Shown: one piece after another, positions 44,597 to 53,441 of the stretch
Layout: every line of letters starts with the position of its first letter
Numbering within the stretch: the first letter of the stretch is position 1
Origin: Symsagittifera roscoffensis
Lineage: Eukaryota; Xenacoelomorpha; Acoela; Convolutidae
Reading direction: 5' to 3'
DNA: 60,000 nt
NCBI RefSeq assembly: GCF_963678635.1
Contig: NC_087069.1
Span: 29,492,776-29,552,775, forward strand
Translations under genes and position numbers: made by a program
The notes under the pieces: model-generated
What the model was told of the DNA's origin: nothing
The model's input: the letters and a program-made list of their open reading frames with translations, nothing else
Database searches by the model: none

Positions 44597-47221
44597 CTAA
44601 AAAAAATTATTATTTTGAGACTGAAAAGCTGTGGTATGGGGTTGTTCTATAATTTGTTCATATGTATTTTCATCTAGTGAATGATGTGTCATTATATGTT
44701 GAATGGGACTTTGTGATATGGTTGGTCTAAAATTTGGATTATGTGTTATTGCTAAATTTCGAAAATTTCGTGGGACTAGGGATAATGGATGATTATGTGG
44801 TAGGGATGGTAACTGTGGTGCTGTAGGCGTTATTTCTACATTGTTATGTTCTTCGTCGTATGTGTTCTGTCTTGTTGCTATTTTTGTGTTGTATTCTTTT
44901 ATTTGTGCGTCTAAAAGAATTTTGTTTATTAATGATGAAAAAAATCCAAAAAATCCTGCAAATAGTATGCGTGCTACACTTGCTTGTCTATTTACTTGTG
45001 TGTGTATAGCGCATGTATTATAGATTCCTTTTAAAAGTGAAAAAAGAAATCCTATAAAGTTAAACATTGCGCATAAAATAGTTAATTTTTCTAAGATGTA
45101 ATAGGGCCATCCTAGAAAATCAAGAATTTCATTTTTTAGTGTAACAAAGCTAAAAATATTTATAGGTGAGATATCTTGTGGTCGGTATTTTTCACCTTTT
45201 AGATATATATAGTCTTTAATGTCTTTAAAATATCCGCTATAATCTTGTGTATAAATATCTGCAAATCCTGCGGTCTCGGCAAGTTTGCGTAAGTTTTGGT
45301 CAATTGATTGTCTTTGTATAGTGTCCATTTGTGTTAATAATTCTTGGAATTGTTGTGTTCTAATGTGATGTTGGATATCGGATTTTGAATAAATTCCAAT
45401 TGATTGTAGGTCGATATTTGGGTTTCGAGCAATAGCTCTAATGCTTTCAGGTGAAAATTTTTTGAGTGATTGCATTAATGTGGGGTATGGGGTAAGAAGG
45501 TAATATTTATCTTCATCAGGGTTCAGTTGTACTACATTGTGGCTATTTTCTGATCCACATGGGACTGCGGTATCCCAGAAATAGGTTCGTCTTGAAAGTG
45601 TGTCAACGAAATGTACTTTATTCTTATAAAAGATAGGGATTCTTTTATAGCATCGTTTATCTTCAAAAACATATAGTGATGATACTTTTTTTGGTACAGG
45701 TATAAAACCATAAAATGTTTCCTTCGTAGTCTAAAAAATTTGATCTATTTCCTGATAGTAAATATCCTGCGTAGGGTATTTTTAATACTGCTAGTGCAAG
45801 TGATTGTAGGATTTGTGTCCTTTCTAATTCGCATAGTTGGTGAAGTGTTTCTAATTCAGAGAGTGACATTTCTTGAAAAATTCGGCTAATTGTGTAGTCT
45901 AATTTCATATCTAAGTGAATATCATAGTGGATATTACCGAAATATGTACTATTCATTAGTGATAGTTCTTGTAAACGTGTGCTTCTAGTGTCATGGGGCT
46001 TTAGATGTCCACCAGGTTGACCTTTACTTTTTTGAAAATTAACTGGTATATATGATGTTCCTTCGTTTATAGGATGACTTGTGGCGTATGGGTCGATTTT
46101 TATTTTTCCAGTGGTCATGTCGAATCCTTTTTCGTATCAACTAATATTTCGGAGTATTGTGTTTTGTGAAGTGGGTTTCTGTGTTTACATGCAAGTTCTG
46201 TTTCTTGATATATTTGAAAACGTGTCAATTTATTTTCTATATTGTGTATGTTTCTAAAATTAGAACTTTGTTTTCGTGATGGATTTACTTGTTCATATGG
46301 AATTGATTGTATAAAATATTTTTCGTGAAATTTTATCATTCGAGCTTGTATTTTTGCTACTTGAAATGTTGTACATGTGTCTTCGGGGAACCAAACAATT
46401 GTTGCTTGTGTTCGTGTTGTAGGGTCACAATAGCTTTGATCGTTTTTACAAGGTAATCTAATTCCTTGATAGATCATTGTGTTGTCAGATAAATCGCGTG
46501 TGAGTTGTATTTTTTCGAGTTATATTTTCCAATCGAAAAACATTATTTCTTGATATCCTTTACTTTTTGTGTCTGCTTTGCAGTTTGATGGGTTATTTAT
46601 ACCAATGTGCGGTATCCAGTGTTTATCGTGTATGTCATAAGTTAATCTTCCGTGTGCGCCGTATGTCATAAGTTAATCTTCCGGGTATTTTTCATCTAGT
46701 TTTATATGTCCTTGATATCTTTCAAGTTCTGCTTGATGTACAGAATCTGAAAAAACTTGGAAATATACTAACTTTCTATCTGTGTTTTTATTTCTTGTGA
46801 TATTTAGTCTGAGTAACTCGTTTTTACAATCTTCGGGATTGAGATGTAAAAGTCGTTCGATATTACTCTGGTAGAATGATTCGTGGTCAAGTCGGTTTTT
46901 ATTTCCATTTGAGACTTGTGAACAATGTACTTTCTTTTCAGAAAATGTTGCTGTGAATTTATATCCTATAACTGTTGTTGCTCGGGCTTTTGAATAAAGT
47001 GTCGCTATTACATTTGTAGTTTCTATAAATTGTGGTTCTGTTTCGCATTGTGATACTTGATTTATTGCATATTTGTGTAGTGTTTTTTGTGCATTTTCTT
47101 CACAATCGTAATGTGTTACTAATAAATCTTGGGGTCATGTGCGGGGGGAAGGATTTATGTTCTGATTGGAGATTACTAGAAAAAAGAGTTGGAGAAAAAA
47201 TAATATTTTTAGAATATACAT
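44597..47221 (-). pseudogene. env: Envelope-like glycoprotein resembling chuvirus (Jingchuvirales) glycoproteins; frame broken in this copy
   Basis: ATG 47221 is followed by a signal peptide (YILKILFFLQLFFLVIS). The ectodomain continues in the same frame with Cys-rich segments (CDPTTRTQATIVWFPEDTC). Then come STYFGNIHYDIHLDMK, LSELETLHQLCELER, YAGYLLSGNRS, and in the last ORF (45475-44597) IGIYSKSDIQHHI, YSGYFKDIKDYIY and a membrane region LEKLTILCAMFNFIGFLFSL followed by a cytosolic tail. Order and motifs recall the fusion glycoproteins of chuviruses, some of which are known in retrotransposons of the BEL/Pao group. Breaks: TGA 47135, TAA 46673, TAA 46520, frame changes near 46130 and 45690 (A runs), and a 31-bp duplication. 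It would mediate cell entry if intact; as read, it is not made whole. Confidence 0.65.
46630..46683. repeat. 31-bp-period duplication inside env
   Basis: gtatgtcataagttaatctt occurs at 46630 and 46661. The second unit contains the in-frame TAA at 46673-46675. Confidence 0.85.
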
Positions 47222-48384
47222 GTGTATGATAATCCTGAGTATGGGTTATAAAATGTGATGTAACCAATTGTCTTTTTGGTATATCTGTCGTATTTGTATA
47301 TTACTTCAGTTGTTATAAATGGTGGTGGTAGTGATTGAGCTGTTATATTTGGTGGGTTTAATGGGTAGGGATTTTGAGCAATGTTGTTTAGTTTAACCGT
47401 GATTTCAAATTTTAATTGTAGACTATTTTGTTGGAGTATTTGGATGTTATGATCACGAATGTCTTCGTGGATGTCTTGTCTATATTGTAGTCTATTGAGT
47501 TCCCAGTTGTGGAGTCTGTTACTTTCTGGGTGTTGTCCAAATAATGGTGGAGGTGCTGTGAATGTATTCCAGTCTAGTCTTAAAGGAATATTTGGTGATG
47601 ATTGTTCTCGATATCTAGCGTCGAGGTTATTTGGGAAAATTAAGTTAAAAGGCGTTGGTGAAATCTGGCTTATTGATGGTGTTGATGGTAGTGATAATGT
47701 TTCTGGTAGTGATGAGGATGTTGTTGTATCCGTAGAAATATCTATTGGATCATTGATTAAATTTGGTTCACCTTGTGTGAATAATTGTGTTGTCCAATAT
47801 GGTAGTCGTGATGTTTGGTTTGTGGGGTTAAAGGGATTTTCACGTATTTGTTCAGATGTTGGTGTTGAACCTAAGTAATCTGAGGGTAGGCTTGAGGTGC
47901 TACGTTGTGAAAGAAGCGTAGGGGTTTCTGCTAATATACCAATGGGGTTTTCCGGAGTACTTTGTGATGGGGATTGGGGTATATCAAAATGAACTCGGGG
48001 GGTTTGAAAATTTCTGTTTCGTCGAGGATGTATAATTTGTCTATTTATTTCGACTGTATTTTGATTTTGACTAAGATTTCGTATTCTAATTAATTCTTGT
48101 GGTAGTGTTGGGTATAAGTTATATGTTGGTTCACTTAGAGGTGCTTGTCGTTGAACTGGTTCTAGTGGTTCAGATAAGCGAGCGTGTCGTTCTTCAAAGG
48201 TATATGGGTTATCTTGAAAAGAAATTCGTGTAGATGTTTGGGGGTTTTGGGTAGTTGAAGGTGGTGTTGGGTTATCTTGGGATGATGTCGGTGAAGACTG
48301 ACTGTGTGATTGTTGGTTAGCAATTTTTGATGGTTTTTGATCTATTCTTTTAGTGAAAAAATTTATGTTTTTTGTAGTATTCTT
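47209..48384 (-). CDS. ATG-less Pro/Ser/Thr-rich ORF starting at a strong splice acceptor
   Basis: I read this frame in full: about 391 codons without a stop, and without ATG, GTG, CTG or TTG. It begins exactly at the AG of ttctaattttttttctag (minus strand, AG at 48385-48386), an acceptor with branch point-like ctaat and a long pyrimidine tract. The product is disordered and rich in Pro, Ser, Thr, Gln (SQSSPTSSQDNPTPPSTTQN), with a more structured end (PPPFITTEVIYKYDRYTKKT). It stops 12 bases past the envelope ATG. It must be made from a spliced mRNA or as a fusion. Role unknown; a Gag- or Env-associated linker protein is possible. Confidence 0.55.
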   Translation of the reverse strand, partial: KNTTKNINFFTKRIDQKPSKIANQQSHSQSSPTSSQDNPTPPSTTQNPQTSTRISFQDNPYTFEERHARLSEPLEPVQRQAPLSEPTYNLYPTLPQELIRIRNLSQNQNTVEINRQIIHPRRNRNFQTPRVHFDIPQSPSQSTPENPIGILAETPTLLSQRSTSSLPSDYLGSTPTSEQIRENPFNPTNQTSRLPYWTTQLFTQGEPNLINDPIDISTDTTTSSSLPETLSLPSTPSISQISPTPFNLIFPNNLDARYREQSSPNIPLRLDWNTFTAPPPLFGQHPESNRLHNWELNRLQYRQDIHEDIRDHNIQILQQNSLQLKFEITVKLNNIAQNPYPLNPPNITAQSLPPPFITTEVIYKYDRYTKKTIGYITFYNPYSGLSYTCIF

Positions 48385-48538
48385 CTAGAAAAAAAATTAG
48401 AAGGATTGTTGCTAGGGCGAATGTGATGATTGCTTTCTTTATACATTTGCATATTGTCAAGATGAGGGATGATAGAAATGTTATAAAAATAACAAATAGT
48501 AAAAAAATATCTGTTCTACTAAAAATGGTTCGTATCAT
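48350..48538 (-). CDS. Small hydrophobic ORF 2 (membrane protein)
   Basis: 62 codons, starting within the stop of ORF 1. DIFLLFVIFITFLSSLILTI and ITFALATILLIFFL are two membrane helices around a short basic, Cys-containing loop (CKCIKK). Its end overlaps the start of the Pro-rich ORF in another frame. Confidence 0.5.
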   Translation of the reverse strand: MIRTIFSRTDIFLLFVIFITFLSSLILTICKCIKKAIITFALATILLIFFLEEYYKKHKFFH

Positions 48539-48765
48539 TTAGATAAGTTTTGTGAATCGTACCTGTGGATATAGTCAATAGCTTTTGAAAGTTGGAGGTA
48601 TAGTTCAAATATTGAATAGAAAATTAAAAAAATATTGCAAAAAATGATTAAGATTATTACAAAAGTTTCAAAGGTATCAAAAAGAAATATGATTAAAAGT
48701 TTAAATACCGTTAAAAAGTTTATGAGAATGTTAAGAATTATGTTGACTGGTCGAGAGAAGAGCAT
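48535..48765 (-). CDS. Small hydrophobic ORF 1 (membrane protein)
   Basis: 76 codons from ATG 48765. Residues 8-58 are nearly all hydrophobic (ILINFLTVFKLLIIFLF, FVIILIIFCNIFLIFYSIF), two likely membrane helices, with a polar C-terminus. Its TGA overlaps the ATG of the next ORF (ATGA), an arrangement that allows re-initiation. No family recognised; could be a viroporin-like or assembly protein. Confidence 0.5.
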   Translation of the reverse strand: MLFSRPVNIILNILINFLTVFKLLIIFLFDTFETFVIILIIFCNIFLIFYSIFELYLQLSKAIDYIHRYDSQNLSK

Positions 48766-49466
48766 TTAAGAAATGGCTTCTCGATCGAATATTTTTTGTT
48801 GTTTGAGGCAATTTTCAAGTGTGGTCGAATTATTTATTGGTTTTTTGACAAGTGGGTTGAGTTTTGTGAAAAATTGTTGGGGGCAAATTTTAAGGTGATC
48901 GGGAGGTCTTCTTTGTCTTTATTTTTATTTGTCAAGTGATCTGGGGTGTTTTTGAGATTTTTATACTTTAGGCTAATTAAAATGGTCGTTCTTTTACTTT
49001 AGGCTAATTTAACATATTTGTTTGGGGGGTATTTGAGGTCTGAGTTGGGGAAATATTGTTGATCTTTGGGTTATTAGATAAGGGAGGGTTATGATATTAT
49101 GGTGATATTTATTTTAGTTGTCAAGTTGGAATGGTTTCTTTATTTTTGACCTGGAGGTCGCAAAGTTATAGTTATAGATATGCCTGGAGTTTAATATCTT
49201 TCGTCTAGTTGGTTTGTGTTAGAGTTATAGAAGGTGACGGATCGGATGAATCCCCTTGGCTAATTTTGAACTAGAATCGTTGCGTGTCTGTCAGCATGTT
49301 ATTTTGAAAAATGAAAGTTCAAAATATTTCAGAGGTGCAAAGATTATTAAATATAAAATTAAAGCTGTTTTTGAAATTCAACTTTCTTTAATATTTTAGA
49401 TTGTGGGATGAATGTTTTATAGTTTTTGCGTGGTTGATTTCTAAGTCGTGATGACTCTCTATGTTC
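48766..49466 (-). other. Pol-to-accessory spacer
   Basis: About 700 bp without an ORF. The phrase tactttaggctaatt occurs twice (48963, 48996). Confidence 0.6.
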
Positions 49467-49961
49467 TTATTTGTCGATTAGTTCTTGGGGTATAATTTTT
49501 TCTGTCATTTTTCTATTTTTTCTTTCTTTTTGAGGTATATTTTGATCTAGCTTTTTTGTATTGTTTTTCGTTGTAGTTGATTTTTTATTTTGGTTTTCGA
49601 GGTGAATGTCATGTTGTTCCTTTGTTTTATTTTCCGTATGTGGGTTATTTTGAATAACTTTTAAACCTGTGAAAGAATATAATTGAGTTAGTTCGCGTAG
49701 TGCGTATTCTTTTGGGTAATAAGGTAATAGGTTGTTTCGATGTTGAACAATTTCTTTTTGGTCTGAGTCGGTGATTTTATATGTGACATCAGTGGGTTTG
49801 GCAATTATTTGGTATGGTCCTTTACGAAGGGGTTGTAATTTTTTAGAAATTCCTTTTTGAGTGTTAAAATTGGGTATTAAAACAAATGTTCCAATTTTTA
49901 AATCGGAAGCTGGTGTAAAGCGTGAATTTATTTGTTCATTAATGTTTTGTCTTTGTAACAA
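49467..49961 (-). CDS. pol: Integrase C-terminal GPY/F module and tail
   Basis: Shifted by +1 from the core at the A7 run. LKIGTFVLIPNF and KLQPLRKGPYQIIAKPTDVT form the GPY/F module that helps target binding. The last 70 residues are Lys/Asn-rich. No chromodomain is seen. Confidence 0.85.
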   Translation of the reverse strand: MLQRQNINEQINSRFTPASDLKIGTFVLIPNFNTQKGISKKLQPLRKGPYQIIAKPTDVTYKITDSDQKEIVQHRNNLLPYYPKEYALRELTQLYSFTGLKVIQNNPHTENKTKEQHDIHLENQNKKSTTTKNNTKKLDQNIPQKERKNRKMTEKIIPQELIDK

Positions 49962-51255
49962 CTTTTTTTGTTACTTTTTGGTTAATTTCATTGTGTTTTT
50001 TATCTCTGTTTAAAATCCATTCGGTGTGTGTACCGGAGGCTAATTTAAGAATTTGTGGGTGATGAAAATGATCTTCATCATGTGTGTGTAAAGGTAGGTT
50101 ATAACAAAATGAGTCTTTATTCGGTTGACAATGACTTTGTGCATTTTTATGAGAGTTTGCTGTAAACATAATTGGTTTGCGTGGCTTTTGATTAAAAACC
50201 ATTTCATATGGTGACATTCCTAGAGTTGTCGTGATTTGTGAATTATAAGCTAAGGGAAATAGTTTTACATCTGCTGACCATTCGGTGCATCTTGTATCAT
50301 TTCCATTGATGATACATCTAAGATATTCTTGTAGTGAACGGTTCATACCTTCGACTAAGCCGTTTGTCCAAGGTGCGTGAGATACACGTGGTTTGTGTTT
50401 GATGTTATATAAATGACATAGTGTGATGATTTCATTATTTATGAATTCTGTACCGTTGTCTGTAACTAAAATTTCTGGTAGTCCGAATTTTGCTATCCAG
50501 TGTTCATAAAGTGTTGTGTAAGCGTAATAAGCATTACAATGTGGTACTGGGTTAAGTGCTACATAATGTGTAAATGCGTCAACAATTACCATAATGTAGG
50601 AGTTTCCTTCGGATGATGGTGAAATTGGTCCTTTTGTATCAAATGAAATACGGTGGTTAAAGTACAAACTTTGTCCTTTAAAATCTTGTTTTTGTACTAT
50701 TTGTTTTTGATTTGGATAAGGTTTATTTAGCTGACATACTATACAATCTTTGCATAGTACTTTTATCCAAATTGGTGCATTTGGGAAATAAAAGTTTTGT
50801 ATGATATTTGAATATGTTTTCTCTGATCCAGAGTGTCCTTTAATGTTTTGTGTATGTGAAATATTAAAAGCTATGAGAATCATACTTAAAGGGAGACAGG
50901 GAACTGTAGGTTCATTTAATTGGTATTCTAGAAGGTCTGTGTTTTCATTAATTGTTGTATTATTAAATTTTCGAAAATATCGGAGGATTGTTTTATTTCC
51001 TAAAATTGTTTTATCTGCCTTTACGGGTTTAGTTTTATATTTGTGCCATGATTTTAGTTGTCTAATTACTGGGTCAAGATTTTGATATTGTTTCAAGGTA
51101 TTAATTGTAATTTTATCTGTTGGGGGGAGAAAATTTTTTTCAATTTCTAATTTAGATAAAGGAATTGTATCAAGTGGGTCATGGAGGTCAAAAACTTGAT
51201 TTATTGTGTATTTTGAATCGTTTGTTTGTGGTCCTGATAAATTTATTTTATTAGT
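49939..51255 (-). CDS. pol: Integrase
   Basis: Same frame as RT, open again after the TAA. An HHCC zinc end is present (H..GHSGSEKTYSNII, CKDCIVCQL). The core has SFDTKGPISPSSEGN (D), ILVTDNGTEFINN (D) and APWTNGLVEGMNRSLQEYL (E), a complete DDE triad with correct spacing. The frame ends at an A7 run near 49960, one frame before its C-terminal module. Confidence 0.9.
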   Translation of the reverse strand, partial: TNKINLSGPQTNDSKYTINQVFDLHDPLDTIPLSKLEIEKNFLPPTDKITINTLKQYQNLDPVIRQLKSWHKYKTKPVKADKTILGNKTILRYFRKFNNTTINENTDLLEYQLNEPTVPCLPLSMILIAFNISHTQNIKGHSGSEKTYSNIIQNFYFPNAPIWIKVLCKDCIVCQLNKPYPNQKQIVQKQDFKGQSLYFNHRISFDTKGPISPSSEGNSYIMVIVDAFTHYVALNPVPHCNAYYAYTTLYEHWIAKFGLPEILVTDNGTEFINNEIITLCHLYNIKHKPRVSHAPWTNGLVEGMNRSLQEYLRCIINGNDTRCTEWSADVKLFPLAYNSQITTTLGMSPYEMVFNQKPRKPIMFTANSHKNAQSHCQPNKDSFCYNLPLHTHDEDHFHHPQILKLASGTHTEWILNRDKKHNEINQKVTKKVVTKTKH

Positions 51256-51261
51256 TAGATT

Positions 51262-52095
51262 TTATTTTTCAATCAACGGAAAAAGGTCTTTTTTATGCGA
51301 GTGTTGTTTTACTCTTTTTTGTTGGGTGTTATTTTTTATCCATTGTGAATATGGAATTGGTTTGAAAGTTGATATTCCAAGTAGATCAACTTCGTAGTGG
51401 TTATTTTGGCAATCTAAATAAAGTGGGAAGTGTTGTAGATTGTTTATCTGTGATTGTTCAACGTCAGTTTTTACTGCATATTTGCATTCTAGTCGGGGTG
51501 ATGTTTCGTTTTCTGAAAGGTAAAATTTTATATTTTTGGGTATTTCAACTGTAGTTTTACGTGTAAGTAATTCAGGTGGTGTATTTCGACTTAATGTGTC
51601 TGGTAATGCAAGATTTTTTCCTGCTGTCCAAACTATATATAAAATTGGGAATTTCATTAGAATTATTTGAAATCTATAAACTCGGTGATTTGGATTGGAT
51701 TTTTGTGTAAAGAGAAAAATGATTGGTTTGTGATCTGTGAATAGAACTGTTGGATGTTTTGATCCAAGTATCAGAAATTCATATTCTGTTAGTGTATAGA
51801 TTATGGCTGTACATTCTCTCATTAGAGTTGAGAGTCGTAGCTCTGCTTGAGTGAATAATCGAGAATTTGCTGATATAAGATTCATTTTGTTTGTACCATT
51901 GTGTGATTGTAATAATGCTGCGCCGATGCCAAAATTCGAAGCATCGCACATTGCATAGAATGGTTGATTTGGATCTGGAATTGTATTCGAAATTTGTTCA
52001 GTTAAGAGTTTTTTAATTTCTTCAAATCGTGCTTGATGTTCTGTGTTCCATTCAAAATTATTTTGTTGTCTAAGTATATTATAGAATGGTCTTAA
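51262..52095 (-). CDS. pol: RT connection and RNase H
   Basis: Continues RT in the same frame past the TAA. FYAMCDASNFGIGAALLQS carries the first RNase H Asp, the Glu is in LMRECTAIIYTL, and LFTDHKPIIFLF carries the next Asp; LALPDTLSRNTP is the usual end. About 110 residues of spacer follow to another in-frame TAA at 51262. Confidence 0.88.
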   Translation of the reverse strand, partial: LRPFYNILRQQNNFEWNTEHQARFEEIKKLLTEQISNTIPDPNQPFYAMCDASNFGIGAALLQSHNGTNKMNLISANSRLFTQAELRLSTLMRECTAIIYTLTEYEFLILGSKHPTVLFTDHKPIIFLFTQKSNPNHRVYRFQIILMKFPILYIVWTAGKNLALPDTLSRNTPPELLTRKTTVEIPKNIKFYLSENETSPRLECKYAVKTDVEQSQINNLQHFPLYLDCQNNHYEVDLLGISTFKPIPYSQWIKNNTQQKRVKQHSHKKDLFPLIEK

Positions 52096-53001
52096 TTATA
52101 ATTGCATTTTATAGACGTATTTGCTTAAAAAATTTAACATTCCAAGGAATTCTTGGATTTTCTTTTTGTTTATTGGTGGTTGAAGCTTCTGAATAGCATC
52201 AATGCGTGATTTTAATGGAGTGATTGTTTTTCTTTCTATATTGTGTCCTAAGAATTTAACTCGTGTTAAAAAGAAGTGTGATTTATCGGGGGCGGCCTTC
52301 AGATTTTTGTTCTGAAGTATTTTGTGATAGTGTTCTAAAACATTGAACATTTCTTCTTTTGTCTGTGATTGCATAAAAACATCGTCTAAATAGGTGATTG
52401 CGTTTTTCTTGAGTATTAGTGGTCTAAAAATTTTGCTCATAAAAGCTGAAAATGCTGCTGGTCCTATGGATATTCCATAGAATAGGCGGTTGAATTCATA
52501 TTGTTGATTTCCAATAACAAATTGTGTTAAGCGTCGCGATTGTTCATCTAGTGGCATTTGATTGTACGCACTATTCATATCTGCGGTTGTAAAGTATTTT
52601 CCGTTTATTTTTGTTAAAATAACTTGTATTGGTTCAATAGGCCAATTGCATTTTGATTCGTCTATTAGTGAATTAAGATATCTAGCGTCTAGAACTATTT
52701 TCAATGATTCCCTTTTTGCTAGGATTATAACAGGGTTGATAAATGTGTTACCTTTTGGTTGTTCTTCTTTGTTTACCGGTGAGATAATTTTGTATTGTTC
52801 TAAAATATCGAGTAATCTGTTCACTTTATCGTGTAAATGAATTGGTACTTTACTTGCTCTTTGTTTTTTGAAAACTGCGTCAGGTTTTAATGGGAGATGT
52901 AATGATGAACTGATTTTGCCAACATCAAATTTGGATGTTGCATAGATTGATGAATATTTTATTAGCTGTTTGGCTAACTTATCAAATTCGTCTTGTGTTA
53001 T
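52096..53001 (-). CDS. pol: Reverse transcriptase
   Basis: The frame is open from the TAA at 53002 down to a TAA at 52096. Motifs in order: LPLKPDAVFKKQRAS, INPVIILAKRESLKIVLDAR, NGKYFTTADMNSAYNQMPLD (first catalytic Asp), LFYGISIGPAAFSAFMSKIF, AITYLDDVFMQS (YxDD) and KFLGHNIERKTITPLKSR, ending in the thumb. All catalytic residues are present. The closing TAA sits in the connection where the frame continues unbroken, so it reads as a nonsense substitution, not a true end. Confidence 0.9.
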   Translation of the reverse strand: MTQDEFDKLAKQLIKYSSIYATSKFDVGKISSSLHLPLKPDAVFKKQRASKVPIHLHDKVNRLLDILEQYKIISPVNKEEQPKGNTFINPVIILAKRESLKIVLDARYLNSLIDESKCNWPIEPIQVILTKINGKYFTTADMNSAYNQMPLDEQSRRLTQFVIGNQQYEFNRLFYGISIGPAAFSAFMSKIFRPLILKKNAITYLDDVFMQSQTKEEMFNVLEHYHKILQNKNLKAAPDKSHFFLTRVKFLGHNIERKTITPLKSRIDAIQKLQPPINKKKIQEFLGMLNFLSKYVYKMQL

Positions 53002-53027
53002 TTATGAATTTTGGAAGTTAAACATTG

Positions 53028-53441
53028 TTAAAATTTCTGTTGATCCTCTGTATAGTTATTTATGTTGAATGTAGGTTTGAAATATGGGGTTTTTGTGAAA
53101 TAATATGTATTTCTTTTTTCATTACTTATTTTATTATTTATGGATAATTCTTCATTAAGAATTGTGGATTGACAAATATCTAATAATTGGAGTATATTAT
53201 TTACGCGGTATGCTTTTTCATGCATTGGTGATATCGTAGCGTTGGTTTCGCAATATTCTAAAAGTCCTAAAGGTAATGTTACTTGATACGGTGTATTGTT
53301 GTATACATGTAACGAAATAATATCTGAATTCGAGTTTTTCAAATATTTTATGGATGAAATTGTGATTTTGAAAAACTTATGGATAGGTTTGAATTCAAAG
53401 TCTGACCTATAGAGTTGTTGTTTAATTTGATTTTTTATCAT
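53028..53441 (-). CDS. pol: Protease-RT linker
   Basis: 137 codons continue Pol in a shifted frame between two homopolymer sites (A6 near 53435 and T4 near 53030). Residues include IISLHVYNNTPYQVTLPLGL, a beta-rich segment seen before RT in this type of Pol. The next frame carries a TAA at 53002-53004 and then the RT N-terminus. Confidence 0.65.
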   Translation of the reverse strand: MIKNQIKQQLYRSDFEFKPIHKFFKITISSIKYLKNSNSDIISLHVYNNTPYQVTLPLGLLEYCETNATISPMHEKAYRVNNILQLLDICQSTILNEELSINNKISNEKRNTYYFTKTPYFKPTFNINNYTEDQQKF

